From positions 330,792 through 394,791 of the forward strand of contig KN832558.1 in assembly GCA_000827205.1 (NCBI GenBank): DNA of 64,000 nt. The letters are read 5' to 3'. Source of the DNA: Plicaturopsis crispa FD-325 SS-3 (Eukaryota > Basidiomycota > Agaricomycetes > Amylocorticiales > Amylocorticiaceae). This document shows positions 35,401-46,890 of the stretch, piece after piece. The position numbers were made by a program, and so were the translations under genes. The notes beneath the pieces are model-generated. The model did no database searches. It was given only the letters and a program-made list of their open reading frames with translations, and had not been told where the DNA came from. How positions within the stretch are numbered: the first letter of the stretch is position 1; each line of letters starts with the position of its first letter.

Positions 35401-36754
35401 CGAAAAGGATATCGAGAGCGCGAAAGAAACCCTTTCAGAGGGCCGCCATGGCGTCGAGAAGCTCCGTAAAGAGTTGGAGAAGTTGAACAAGGAGTTATCT
35501 GCCAATGAAGTTCGTGCCTCTGGTCGTATAGCGCCGTCCCTTCCAATAGCTCATTGGTTGTGTCTAGGCATCGCATGCCAAAGCGTCTGCAAAGCTAGCA
35601 GAGGAACTCGCCACGCTGACGCGGTTCGACACCGAGCTTGCGGACCTGCAAGCTACGATACGCGAGAAGAAGCAGAGCGTATCCGATGCGGACCTCGCCC
35701 TCAAGAAGCTCGAGCACGACCTCGGAGTCCTCGCCAAGGAGCGCACCAGCGCTGAAAACTTTGTCGCCAACCTCGAGCGCCAGTACGAGTGGATACTTGA
35801 GGAGCATGAGCAGTTCGGCAAGAATGGTGGTCCCTTCGACTTCGCCAAGATGGACATGCCGCGGCTGAAAGAGAAGGCCGTCGAACTCGAAGAGCTTCAA
35901 AAGGGGATGAAGAAGAAAGTCAATCCCAAGGTCGTCAATATGATTGATAGGTGTGTCGAAATTTGCTTTGACGTTTGTCCCACCGCTAACGGCTGGACGA
36001 CGCAGCGTGGAGAAGAAAGAGACTGCGCTGACAAAAATGTTGTCGACTGTACTGAAAGACAAGGAGAAGATCGAAGACACCATCGAGGAACTCGATCGCT
36101 ACAAACGGGATGCCCTGCAGACGACCTGGGAGAAAGTGAACGGGTCAGTAAAAGACGTTCGCGTGCTGTTCCATGTACTGACAATGGTGATGTAGTGATT
36201 TCGGTGGAATCTTTGCAGAGCTCCTGCCGGGCAACTTCGCGAAGTTGCAGCCTCCCGAAGGCCAGGACCTTGTTCAAGGCCTGGAGGTCAAGGTCCAACT
36301 CGGCAGCGTGTGGAAGCAGAGTCTCACAGAACTCAGCGGTGGACAAAGGTCCTTGATCGCGCTGTCGCTCATCATGGCCCTTCTGCAGTTCAAACCTGCA
36401 CCAATGTACATCTTGGACGAGATCGACGCCGCGCTCGACTTGTCGCACACCCAGCACATTGGGCACCTGTTCCGCACGCGCTTTCGAGGATCCCAATTCA
36501 TTGTCGTCTCACTCAAGGATGGACTGTTCACGAACGCAAATGTGCTCTTCAGGACACGGTTCCGGGACGGCACGAGTGTCGTCGAGCGTACGGCGCAGCG
36601 TAGCGGGTATGCCGTTCATTCTCTGATATTGGATTGGCCATGTTCTGACTTCCATTGTAGAAGCAATCTATATAACCCTAGCGGCTCTACGGCGGACAAG
36701 GAACCGGAAGAAGGGGGCGTTGTTCGACGAGCGCGGCGTGTCGCAGTCGCCTAG
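32434..36754 (+). CDS. SMC2: Condensin subunit SMC2, about 1209 aa
   Basis: Fourteen in-phase exons, e.g. 32434-32461, 32512-32651, 32700-32849, 32900-33037, 33087-33656, 33706-34464, 34523-34966, ending 36661-36754. The start [15 protein letters not shown] is the classic SMC2 N-terminus. Walker A is GLNGSGKSN (about residues 32-40). Two long coiled coils flank a hinge (about 500-680) with the glycine-rich GSAPSGSG near its end. The C-terminal head has the signature [10 protein letters not shown] and Walker [12 protein letters not shown]. It pairs with SMC4 in condensin for mitotic chromosome compaction. The residues after the head ([11 protein letters not shown] to the end) are low in conservation. 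The upstream region carries three ACGCGT boxes. Confidence 0.96.
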
Positions 36755-36937
36755 AATGTGGAACGGTCATGTTGGTTTGAGGGCTCCTACGCATAGCGTT
36801 GTTGTATCATTAATGTTGTCTCTGCGACTGTCTGCGATTTCGTCTAGCTACAGTAACATATAAATTATTAGTTGCATCGTTTGAACGTTCTCGAAAAAAT
36901 GTAAGATATCAGTAACGGCGGGGACGAGTCTCGTTTA

Positions 36938-38771
36938 TCAACGAGCGATCCCATGAATAACAGGTATATTCAGCTCCTTTAGGGCCTTCTCTCCTTGCTC
37001 TACCCAGTACGCCACAGTCGCCTCGTTCTCGAACCACATAAGATTGGGAGCGGGAGTAGGTTCGGGCGAAATCGATTTCTCGACCACATTCTTAGACTTC
37101 GGGCTAGATGAAGAAAGCGGCTCCGCGACGGGAGACGCAGGCTCGCCCTGATCGTTGCCGGTGTTGACGGTAGCCTCAGGCTCTACTGGTGCATCTGCGC
37201 GTACATCTTCATCAGCAACTCTGTCTTCAAGTTTCCTCCGCTTCGGCTGGTCCTTACGTCCTGGATCATCCTCGTCCACGGGAGACGTGCTCCTAGAGCT
37301 GGGCGCACCGCCAGGACCCCACAGCCCCCCATCCCGGATCCACCCCGCGACATTGCTTTGCAGCTTGATAGTGTCGAGGATGCCGATGACAGCGAGGAGC
37401 GTCGGGTCGAATTGCTTATGTGGATCAAGTAATTTTCGTAGAGGGGACAGTTGAGGCGGAATGATCTTCTTCCCCCGCTTTCGCTTCTTGTTTGAGGCCT
37501 CCTTGACGTGGACCTCATATAACGAACGACGGGTTTTCTCTTTTGAGTCCTCTTCCTCGATCCACACCCCCTCTTCGTGCACCCAAAGGTCATTCTTCCG
37601 CAGCGCGGTATCGTATTCCTTGATACAGATGTGATTATAGGGCTGCAGGAACGCTTTGAGTGGGGTGTCGTCGAGCAAAAGCGTCGTGAGAGCAGAATGT
37701 GCCTGCGAACTCGATCCGCCCTCTGTAGAGAGTGGCAATTTCGTCCACGGTGTGGTCAAGTCTTTTGTAGTCTGGATTTTACGGTCTGTATCAAGCGTAG
37801 AAGCCGCGGCACATCCGTTAGTCAAATCTACGCAGAGGGTGGGGACAATTCGTACTGTAGTCGTGTTCCGACAAGCCGAGCGTGTCGCGTCCCCACACCG
37901 CTAGGAGCTGCTCCTTGAGCGCGCCGAAACTCTTCTCAACCATGTCCGACACGTTGCGCGGCTGTGCAGAGGACCAGACCATGGCGTCCAACCATTCCCT
38001 TGTCTGCGGCGCAAATATGTACCGCCTGAAGGATGGCATGTAGGCGCGCGGTTTGGCGACGCGTTTTCCGTTGGATGTCAATCGTATCACTAGGGTACCA
38101 TTCAGGTCCATGATAAGGAGCTTTCGAAGATCCGTAGGGGAGGAGAGCGGTGTTGATTTTTGGAGAGACGTAGCAAGGTAGGTGGGTGACGGTGAACGCG
38201 GAGGGGGAGGCGGCGGTGTAGGCGAGGGGGCTGCGTGCGACTTCGACGGGAGTAGGTTAAGTCCAGGGGGTGTCGGTGATGCCGACTCGGCCCTCGAGTG
38301 GTATTGCCTTGCATGCGTGGGTTGACCTCCGTCACCTCCGTGTTCCCGTAGATATGCTTGTCGATTGCGATTGTACGAATCATACGACTCCAGTTCTCGA
38401 TAATCTCCCTGTTGATCAGAGACATGGTAGCCATTCGAGCCGTAGGAGTACCCCTCTTGGTAGTCTCTGCGCGGCTGGGGAGAGTTACGTTGAACAGGAC
38501 CATATGAGCTCTGCGCGCCGTAGGGATCCGTCCTGTAACTGCTCTCCGGCTCGTACCATTGCGAGGGTCCTTGTGCATCCCCCTGATAATCAGCGTATGG
38601 CGCCCCGGAGTTATAAGCGTCCTCATAGCCGTAATTGTTTCTTGCGCGCTGATATGGCGGCTCGTGAGGCGAGTAGTGGTATACAGGGTAGTCACTGTAC
38701 CCGTCGCGCCCGCTCCCGGCGTAGTAGGGATCGTCATACGAATGGCGCGCGGGGCCAGGATATCGAGACAT
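36938..38771 (-). CDS. FCP1-homology (NIF/HAD) domain protein, about 587 aa
   Basis: Two exons, 38771..37856 and 37785..36938, with a 70-nt intron. Residues 1-190 are rich in Tyr, Gly, Ser, Asp and Arg with many YG/SY/DY pairs, then a Pro-rich stretch. From about residue 217 KLLIMDLNGTLVIR opens an FCP1/NIF-type HAD domain, followed by RPYMPSF-like AYMPSFRRYIF, DAMVWSSAQP and LLDDTPLKAFLQPYNHICI. The C-terminal part is charged with KKRKRGKK. Family members dephosphorylate the RNA polymerase II CTD or related targets. The second Asp of the DxD(E/G)T signature is Asn here (D-L-N-G-T), so activity may be weak or lost. The Tyr-rich N-terminus resembles prion-like low-complexity domains (inference). 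Convergent with SMC2, only 183 bp apart. Confidence 0.78.
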
Positions 38772-39189
38772 TCTTGGCTGTCTCTGCCAGCGGCAAGTTC
38801 GTAGGGTGCGTAGGGCAAACAGTTTGGATAAAAGGTCGAGGGGCGATTTCCAGGAGACGCTGCAAAAACAGCAGGCTCGCAAGTGCACCGTCTTGGAGGT
38901 GAGCCCCTGAGTCGGCTAACCCATGCTCATGCTAGATTCATTTCTGCAATATTTCTGCACCGTCTTGCCTTGTCTTGCTCGTCTTCTACAAGATACACCG
39001 TATAGCTCACGAAAAGGGCATTCCGATGGACACACGCCGCCAAACAGACACATGAGCTTCCAGGGAAGGCAGACATAGATTTTGGAAGAAAATGCAGGCC
39101 GTCCGCGCCCACAACCATTAGTGTCCTACTTTTAAGCAGTCGTTGTCCGTAAATACGCAGGTGGTAGATCACCAAATAACAGCCATCCC
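38772..39189. other. Spacer between cyclophilin 3' end and FCP1-like start
   Basis: 418 bp on the minus strand between two co-directional genes. It must hold the FCP1-like promoter and the cyclophilin terminator. An upstream in-frame extension of the FCP1-like ORF exists but lacks conserved features. Confidence 0.4.
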
Positions 39190-40030
39190 TCATAGAATAC
39201 CCGCGGCGGTGATGGCGACCTTCACCTTCGGGTTCCCGCTGTCGGTGCCGACGGCCTCAATCTGCCTCACAATGTCCATGCCCTCCTTGACCTCACCAAA
39301 CACGACGTGCTTGCCGTCAAGCCACGACGTGATCGCAGTCGTGATGAAGAACTGTGCAATGCGGTCAGGCTAACGTCCAGAAGAGTGAATAGACGCGGTG
39401 CGCACCTGGGAGCCGTTGGTGTTGGGTCCGGCGTTGGCCATAGAGAGCAGCCCGGCCTTTGAGTGCTTAATTTTGAAGTTTTCGTCTATTTGAAAGTGGC
39501 ACTGCATCAGAACGACGGACACGATGTGGTACAGAGAACCACGCACCGCTGAATTTCTCTCCGTAGATCGACTTCCCGCCGGTGCCATTATGGCGCGTGA
39601 AGTCTCCGCCCTGCAACATGAACTGCACGCCAAGCCACATGTGAGATATTGTATTTCATGTGCATTGCGTGCAACTGGTACTCACGTTGGGAATAATCCT
39701 GTGGAATGTGCTCCCGGCATAGCCAAAGCCGTGCTGGCCGGTGGCGAGCTCGCGGAAGTTTTTCGTGGTCCTGGGCACTACGTTGTCGTAGAGCTCGAAC
39801 ACTATGCGCCCTGCAGGCTTGTTGTTGATAGCCACGTCGAACTACGCGTTTTATAAGCACTAGCTTCCCAAAATGAGAGACGCAACTCACGAATACGTTC
39901 GCCCTGTTATCCAGGCAAGAAGCACAACGATCATAATTAGCACACGCTGTAGAGAAGAGGTGAAAGATACTTGCATTGGTGTCGATGAAGCTGAAGCTGA
40001 GGTCGTGAATTTGCGGAGGAAAGAGGTCAT
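39190..40030 (-). CDS. Cyclophilin-type peptidyl-prolyl isomerase, about 180 aa with presequence
   Basis: Exons 40030..39975, 39903..39891 (13 nt), 39841..39686, 39622..39547, 39485..39406 and 39351..39190. The domain reads [50 protein letters not shown] and [12 protein letters not shown], with the catalytic Arg and Trp of cyclophilin A. It catalyses proline cis-trans isomerisation and binds cyclosporin in the family. The first exon ([16 protein letters not shown]) looks like a mitochondrial presequence. Intron 1 has a GC donor with perfect consensus (AT|GCAAGT) and joins AT to G, creating an internal Met that begins M-A-N-V-F, the usual cytosolic start. Dual targeting from one gene is therefore possible. 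Confidence 0.92.
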
Positions 40031-41594
40031 GGTGGTCAGGATGAGAGGGAGGATTCGTGACGGTGCAACGAAAAATATTGGACGCGTTCTCACCAGAGGT
40101 TTACGTAAATCTCTCGGCGCGTCGCGGACGCGTCGCCTGATACTCGGAAAATGCGAACAGGTGCTAAAAACACCACCAAATCTTGCGAGTCCAAGGGTAA
40201 CGGACTAAGTGGCGCGTGTGCGAAGTGTGTGTACGAGGGGGGGAAGAGGGGGATTTAATTGTCGATAGACAAGTATGCGAGACAGTATTTATACGCCGCC
40301 GAGCAACATGTGTGGGTCCTTGATTACACGGTGGCCATTCGAAATACTTCTCGTGAATGGAGATAGACATTCCCCTGTATCCAGGCCTCTCATACAAGCC
40401 TTCCAAGCCACCCTCGGAATGATTTCGAAATGAATGTGGAGGGCATGGAGAATTAGGGTGACTTCCCTCGAGGCACGGCCAATCAGACGCGCCAAAAGCA
40501 CTGTCTAGAATCAATTTCGGTCAGCATTCGGGGATTTAAGCACTATCACAATAGCGCTCGTCGACTCATGGAAAAATCATATTTTCTCCGTTTCCCGGGG
40601 TACGCATATGCGCCAGTCAATTGGATAGCGTCCGGGGGGTAAACGAGATCTGTAGTGCGCACTGCGCCCCGAGTAGACAGCGGCCGCGCAGTGGGACCTG
40701 GCTAGAACGCGGTATTAGTTGACCACATACCGGTCTAGCACATGTGCATATACAGGATTGTGGCGGCCCCGAGGCATTTGGAGAGGCGTTGTGGAGCGCC
40801 AGGAAGTCAGATGAGAAGCCTGCCGCCACCATTCGATCAGGGGAGACCAGCAATGATTGGAGGATGAATGCGCAATCTCAATCCAGGTCAGAGGGATGTA
40901 GGTGGCCACGAGGAGATCCCTGCATGTGTTGATCAGGAATCAGGACTGAGTACAAATTTGTGGACCAATAAACGTACCAGTAGAACAGCATTGCCTCGTA
41001 TTGCATCCACATACACGCTCGAAAGCGTTGAAAACGTCCGTGCAGCACAAACGGTATTCCAAATATTGCCCAAGCGATTGAACAGTGCGGGCCGTATAGT
41101 TTCGGGGCAGTTCGCAGGTATGTCTAAAGCCACAGAAATGAATCCAGCCAGAAAGATCCCGAGTCAGCATGTCAGCCAGATTCCATTCCAATGTGCTGTG
41201 TGTACAGAAACGGACGGACGGACGCACTCGCCAGTGCTCTGAGTATGCGAATAGATCGGTCAACCGTGAACCACATTGGGGTGTCTTGCGCGTTCTGCTG
41301 GGAGAGAGCTGATGAACGCCATGAGTTCGTTTCGAGGGTCTCCGTGCTTGCTTTATGCAGAGCTTCTTGTCGCAGTCACGAAACGAGAGAAAGAGAGTCG
41401 TGAAACGGATTGGAGGCGCGTTCTCCTGTCAACGGCGTTTAAACATATAGGGAAATACTCCGGACCTCTCCGGGACCGTGCCGTTGCCGTTGCCATTTTC
41501 CAGCATCGTCCTGGTCGACATCCTTGGAAAAACATACCCTTTTCGCTACCAACTCACCAGTACAGACCGCCCCAACCATACTTGCCTGTAAAAA
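40031..41594. other. Intergenic, 1.56 kb
   Basis: Cyclophilin promoter side contains two ACGCGT sites (40082-40087, 40128-40133). No exon chain or RNA gene was recognised in the rest, up to the start of zinc-ribbon gene A. Confidence 0.4.
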
Positions 41595-42530
41595 ATGACA
41601 TCTCTCGCCGCGCGCCCCCGCCCAGCCATCCCCTTCAAGCCCATCCACGACATTCCGAACACGAGCTCCAGCAGCACGCAGCGATGGTGCTCGACGTGCA
41701 ATAAACCGATACCACTCGCGCAGGTATTGAAAACGTGCGCTATGTGCAGAGAGAAGGACAAGAAGAAGCGGGAGAAAATAGCGAAGAGGAAGGCGGATGG
41801 CGTCGACGCGCACGCGATCAAACGCGTCAAACTCGAACCAAAAGACGCGTCAAACGCGAACACCCTGCATGATGGGGTGGTGAAAATGCAGCAGGAAGCT
41901 CACGCAGAAGAAATTACGCGCTTTGACGCGTCCAAAGTAAGTTTACCCATCGCCATAAGCTGCACGACCCCCGACGCTCACTTCGCCGGCTACCCAGAAC
42001 GAATACGCCGCTCCCGCCCCATACCAAAACGCCTCCCGCCTCCTAGACGAGCTGCGCCTACGCGCCAACACGTGTGCGGTGGTGTTCAGCGGGACGTACT
42101 CGCTCGTCGCGAACCCGAAGATCGACAACGCGCGGCGCATCGAGCTCGTCGCGCGCGAAGTGCGCAAGATCGCTAAATATACCTACGAGTGCGTCGCCTC
42201 CTGTCCACCGTCTACGCTAGCCCTGAAACTGACGCTATGACACTCAGTCACAAGGCGCCTCTCGCTCTGGACAAGACCGACGGTGATAGCTGCGCGACGC
42301 AGTGTTTCCGCTGCACGTGCAGCAGCGGTGGCCCAAGCGTGAAATTGACCTCAGTGCTCACGACAAAGGGGCCGAGCGACCTGTCGCGCTGGTTCGCGAA
42401 ACCCGTGCCTATCCCGACGGCACACGGGCACTGCGGCGGCACGGTGCGCATACGGGCGGAGGACGACGCGTCGCATCCGCTGGGCATCAAAGGGCAGAAA
42501 GTCACGGTGTGGATTCAGCATCCTGAGTGA
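41595..42530 (+). CDS. Zinc-ribbon / SHP-GQ domain family member A, about 271 aa
   Basis: Exons 41595-41936, 41998-42188 and 42248-42530. One ribbon CSTC-x12-CAMCRE (about residue 33) is followed by Lys/Arg-rich sequence (KKKREKIAKRK), suggesting a nuclear protein. The C-terminal half is the domain shared by all four family genes here: FSGTYSLVANPKIDNARRIE, a Cys cluster FRCTC, then CGGTVRIRAEDDASHPLG and GQKVTVWI at the end. The last intron falls inside the codon after TYE (GA|T), as in members C and D. I do not recognise this family. The name is descriptive, function is unknown, and zinc binding is inferred from Cys spacing. Confidence 0.8.
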
Positions 42531-42742
42531 GCCGCGGGCGGCATACTTATGCGTTTCTGGTGGGGCTGTAGTTTTTTTGCCGGAGGGAAGGGGTGCTGGA
42601 TAAGATTTTCTTGACAATTGTAATGTACATCTTCTATACATATTGCATCACTATATACTACTACACATCATTCAACACCACGACGCCGCACAAGAAAGCA
42701 AGCTCCGTCATCCCCCGAAGGACACAACAGCAGCAAACCCGC

Positions 42743-45007
42743 TCACCGCCCATGATGCTCCACCCAAACACTAATCTTCTGCCCCGCGAGCCCCAGCGGA
42801 TGTGTACCGTCGTCCTCGACGCGTATACGCACCGTCCCGCCGCACGCCGACCGATAATAATGCGCAGAGGCGGCCTCCGCGCACCGGCACGCGTAGGTGT
42901 GTGTCCGTGCGTTCGGTGCGGTCGACTCAGCGTTTGGCAACGGTTGAAGGCTATCCATCTATGATTCAGCAAAATGACAGACATACGTGGGGGAAAGACG
43001 TACTCGTGCGGAAGCTTCTCGCGCAGGGCGCCGGAGACGCGGCCGATGCGCTGCTCGTGGTCTATGTGCGGCTCCGCGATGATGGAGTACGTCCCGCTCA
43101 GCTGCACGCGTCCTTTCAGTCCCGCCGCCGCAAGCGAGGCGAGGAGGTTAGAGAGGTACTGATACTGCACAGGTGGGCCCGTATCAGTACTTATGGCGCG
43201 TGTTAGAGCGAAAGGATAGTACATACATCTGTAGTCGGGGCCTGGTCGGGGAGTTTAGCGCGTTTCGACGGCGGGGGCGCGGTTGTGGGCGATTTCCTTT
43301 TTACAGCAGCAGTAGTAGCAGTCTCAACATTGGTCACACCAGGATTTTCTGCGGTATTGACGTCTGCCACGGCCACAACAGAACCCTTCTCCTGAGCCGG
43401 GATCGCATCCAGCTGCTGCTTCTCCCGCTGTTTCTCCCGATACTTCTTGACCCTGTCCCTACACGATTGACACATCTTGTAGCCCGGAACGCCGTGCACG
43501 GGGCGTCTGCACACGGTGCATGGGCGGGATGGTTCTGGGCCTGGTGCGGCGGAATCTGGGGCTGGTGATGCGGAAGGCGAGGTTGATGGGGAGGTTTTGG
43601 GTATGGACGGTGCACTGAGCTGGGCAGATGTAGATGCTATAGATGCGTCCACGCTCACGTCGGGTGCATCGACGCGTTCGTGGGATATATCTACGCGTCT
43701 CCCGGACCCACTCGCGTCCCCGTCGTGCGCAGGTAGATCCGCCATTTCCCGCTCCACCCCGTCCGCGCCTGCGCGCATCGCAGACGCCCGCCGCCGACTG
43801 CGCTCCCTGCTATACTCCCTGCACCGCGCGCACGTCCTGAACGGCAGCTTATCGACGGGGCTTTTGCAGACGGTACATAAGCGTGGTGTCTCCGTCGTCT
43901 GAACGGGTTCTGATGGTGAGGATGGTGGGTTCGGTGTGGATAGCGGCGGGGCTTTTGATGTTGGGGGATCCATTCGCTGACTATCGATTGCAGGGTTTTG
44001 CGCGGGCTGGGCAGCGGCGCCCGCCTTCCGCTCGGCGGCGGCACCCGCCTTTCGGTCAGCAGCGGCACCGACCTTCCACTTCGCGGCAGCACTGGCCTTC
44101 CGCTCGACGGCCACCCGAGCATCCTCCACAGCAGCCAAAACGGCAGCATGCCGCTCCTCCTTCTCCTGCTGCTTCTTCGGGTCTGTCACTTTGACACGTT
44201 TGGGCACATCGACGCGTTTCGGCGTTTTGTGCGCTACGCCTGAGCCTGACGCGGACGCCCCGTGCGAGGCAGAGGCGGATGTCCTGTGCGAGCCTGACGC
44301 GGACACTACGGCTGAGGTCGACGCGGACGCCCCTTGCGAGCCTGATGAAGACGCTACGGCCGAGGTTGACACCGCAGAGCGCCGCCTTCTACTGCGCTCT
44401 CTGCTGCTCTCCCTACACCGCGCACACGTCCTCAACTCGGGATCATCAACGAGGCGCTGGCAACGTGTGCATGTATTAGCCACGGAGTCCGTCTGTACAG
44501 GCGACGGCGTGGGTGTTGGGGCGTCGGCTGGCGAGTGGGCTTGCAAAGACCCTGCTGCGCCCGTACGCGACGCGCTTTCTTCTTTCGCGAGGGCCTCCGC
44601 TGCCCATCCTGCGCGCCCCTCGAGAGTGAATTTGAAGGCCGGCGGTGCGTAGCCCTTGTATACGTAGTTTTTGTGTGGTATGGGTGCGGCTGAGGGCTCC
44701 AATTGAACAGTGTTCGTGCTCGCCTGCGACAGATTTGACGCGTGTTTCTCAGGCAAGGCAGTTGCGCTGGACGACGATTCTGCCATGTCTGTGCTTTCCG
44801 AGACTTGTTTTTGTTTTGCGATCATTGTGACGGCCGCAAACCGTGTGAGAATCCTCTTCCTGCGTTGCTCAGAGGCCTTGACGTGGTCCCTGCACCCCTC
44901 GCAACGTTTATAGCCAGAAGACAGAGGAACGAGCCGCGTGTTGTATCTCGAGCATGGACGTACGTGCACGAATGTGATCCATTGCAAGCTGTAATTTGGT
45001 AGCACAT
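42743..45007 (-). CDS. Zinc-ribbon / SHP-GQ domain family member B, about 695 aa (5' end uncertain)
   Basis: Preferred exons: 45007..44964, 44889..43227, 43164..43000 and 42958..42743. Three full ribbons are present: CTRC-x11-CARCRE, CTVC-x11-CARCRE and CTVC-x12-CQSCRD, separated by Ala/Ser/Pro-rich linkers, one with repeated AAAERKAG-like units. The C-terminal domain follows (LSGTYSIIAEPHIDHEQRI, YACRC, CGGTVRIRVEDDGTHPLG, GQKISVWVEH). A TATAAAA 39 bp before the ATG at 45007 and a strong donor GTACGT support this start. Without that splice the frame runs through a ribbon-like stretch (RPCSRY..KRCEGCRDH) that has no in-frame ATG, the first one being at 44825. Convergent with A and divergent from C. 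Function unknown. Confidence 0.72.
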
Positions 45008-45184
45008 ATTTTGTCGCAGTGTCTTCACGGCGCGTCGAACGGGGGTTTTATACTCGCATTGCTTTCGATTTCAAAGTTCGAAAACCAAAAGGCTGTTTTG
45101 CAACTGCTCCTTGTTCTCTACAACCATCTGGTCAACCCTGGGTCAACCAAAACCACCCCTCCAACGCGAAAAAGACGCGTCGAA
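45008..45184. promoter_or_regulatory. Compact divergent promoter of members B and C
   Basis: Only 177 bp lie between the start codons of B (45007) and C (45185). TATAAAA on the minus strand at 45046-45052 serves B. GGTCAACC occurs twice (45130-45150) and ACGCGT lies at 45175-45180, just before the C start. Shared control of the pair is likely (inference). Confidence 0.6.
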
Positions 45185-46514
45185 ATGTCGTCTACCCCAG
45201 AGCCAGCAGCCCGGTCGACATCCAGTACCACCCGCGTGCCACCGGGCTTTCGAACGACCCAGCTCATGCCCGTATCCACTAAAGGGGACGTCCCAATCAT
45301 GAAAGAAATGGAGGTGCGCCCGTGCACGCAGTGCAAGCGGCGCCCCGTCATCGTCGCGTCCCCGTGGAAGCGCTGCGACCGGTGCAGAGAAAACGGCAGG
45401 CGCGCCGAGCAGCGGAAGCAGGCGAAACGGAAGTCGTTGGCGGCGATGATTGATGGCATAGAAGATGACCCATCCGCGACGGCTAGCTCGGACGCTCAGA
45501 GCGCAGCACCCGTCCCCGAGAAACGCGCCGACGACGCGAGGCCGTCCGGACGCGCGTGCTCGATATGCAAACACGCCATTCCTTTGGAACAGGCGTGGAA
45601 AACGTGTACGCGGTGCCGGGAGCGCGGCAGGGAGCAGAACCGACGAAGTAGACAGCGAAAGCGAGCGTCCGACGCCGCCTCCAGCGAGGCGGATGCCACA
45701 ATGGCGCTGGACTCCGACGACGCGGAGGGCGGGCCTACGCTGAGCTCGATGAAAGAGGCGCTCGACGTCGCGAAGCGGAAGGCGCGCGACTCCCCCGCGG
45801 GCAAGCCCCCAGCCGCAAAGCGCCCCAAACTGGCCGACTACGGGAGCTCATCCAAGTCCAAGCAGCCCGAGAGCGAGTGGTACAAGGTACGCACACCCCC
45901 ACCCCGCACGATATGAATTATAAGCAGCCCCATCTCACGAGCCGCGGTCGCACCAGGGAATCGCACCTACCACGTACCAAAACGTGTTCGACTTCCTCGA
46001 GCGTGTGGCGACGCTCGTGGAGACGAAGAAGAAGACGGCGCGCGTGCAGTTCGGGGGGACGTACTCCATCGTCGCGATGCCCGGCATCGACCACGCGCGC
46101 CGCATCGAGCGCGTCGCCGCAGACGTGCGCGACACCGCGAAGCTCCCGTACGAGTGCGTATATACATATCTGCTCTCTCCCCCACTCTCCCGTGATATCA
46201 ACTGTGCGCTGACGGTGAGACTGCACAGCGACCGGCCGCTGGGGACGTCCCATGAGGGCAAAGTCGGGACGCGGTACAAAGTCTGGACGAGCACGTACGT
46301 CTGTAAATGCTGTTGCCCCACCGGAGCCGCCCCGCAGAAGTCGCCGCGCCCTGCTGCGTCGGCGTCCGCCTCCCCGTACACCAGCCTCCCGCTCGGTCCG
46401 CCGCAGCGGTCCGTGTGCGGCGGGACGGTGCACATCCGCGTCGAGGACGACGACTCGCACCCGCTCAAGTTCGTGGGCCAGAAGATCAGCCTCTGGGTCG
46501 AGCATTCCGTATAG
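45185..46514 (+). CDS. Zinc-ribbon / SHP-GQ domain family member C, about 394 aa
   Basis: Exons 45185-45886, 45957-46153 and 46229-46514. Two ribbons: CTQC-x13-CDRCRE (about residue 45) and CSIC-x12-CTRCRE (about 125), each followed by Arg-rich helices (RRAEQRKQAKRK, REQNRRSRQRKR) that look like nuclear signals or nucleic-acid contacts. The shared C-terminal domain reads FGGTYSIVAMPGIDHARRIE, YVCKCCC, CGGTVHIRVEDDDSHPLK and GQKISLWVEH. The last intron again splits the codon GA|C after PYE. Function unknown, with a DNA- or RNA-binding role plausible but unproven. Confidence 0.82.
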
Positions 46515-46890
46515 CCGCGGGCTGCTTTCCTCTCGCATTCCTGTTTTCCTCTAGCATTCCCTATTATCCAAGTTATATCTTAGAATCCCGATCCCGACAG
46601 TTTACTCGTACCGATTTTTTACACATGATGATACTTAAGTACCTATATAGTATTACTGTACTGACTGTAGTTTGTGCCATAATCGGAGCCGCATATATGC
46701 ATGGTGGTCGTGGTCGTGCAACAGGTATCTTTGAATAATGTGGCGCAATATGCGAGAGTCTGATAATATAAATTTATCGAAAACAACGACAACACTGTAC
46801 GCCCAAGTCAGCACGCACGAGACAATGACGGGGGAGCTCAGACACGCACATTAATGCGGGAAAAGACAACAGACAACGGACGTGCCCCCG
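46515..46890. other. Convergent 3' region
   Basis: AT-rich spacer between member C (plus) and DUF262-2 (minus). Expected to hold both polyadenylation regions. No gene seen. Confidence 0.45.

Noticed and set aside
35897-36496. 199-codon minus-strand open frame
   Set aside because: Antisense to the C-terminal head of SMC2, whose conserved motifs fix the true strand and frame.
38102-38818. 238-codon minus-strand open frame
   Set aside because: Shifted frame over the Tyr-rich N-terminus of the FCP1-like gene; Thr/Arg-rich, without domain features.
39887-40093. Short open frame with a membrane-like segment ([12 protein letters not shown]) at the cyclophilin 5' end
   Set aside because: It is read-through of intron 1; splicing at the GC donor gives a standard cyclophilin.
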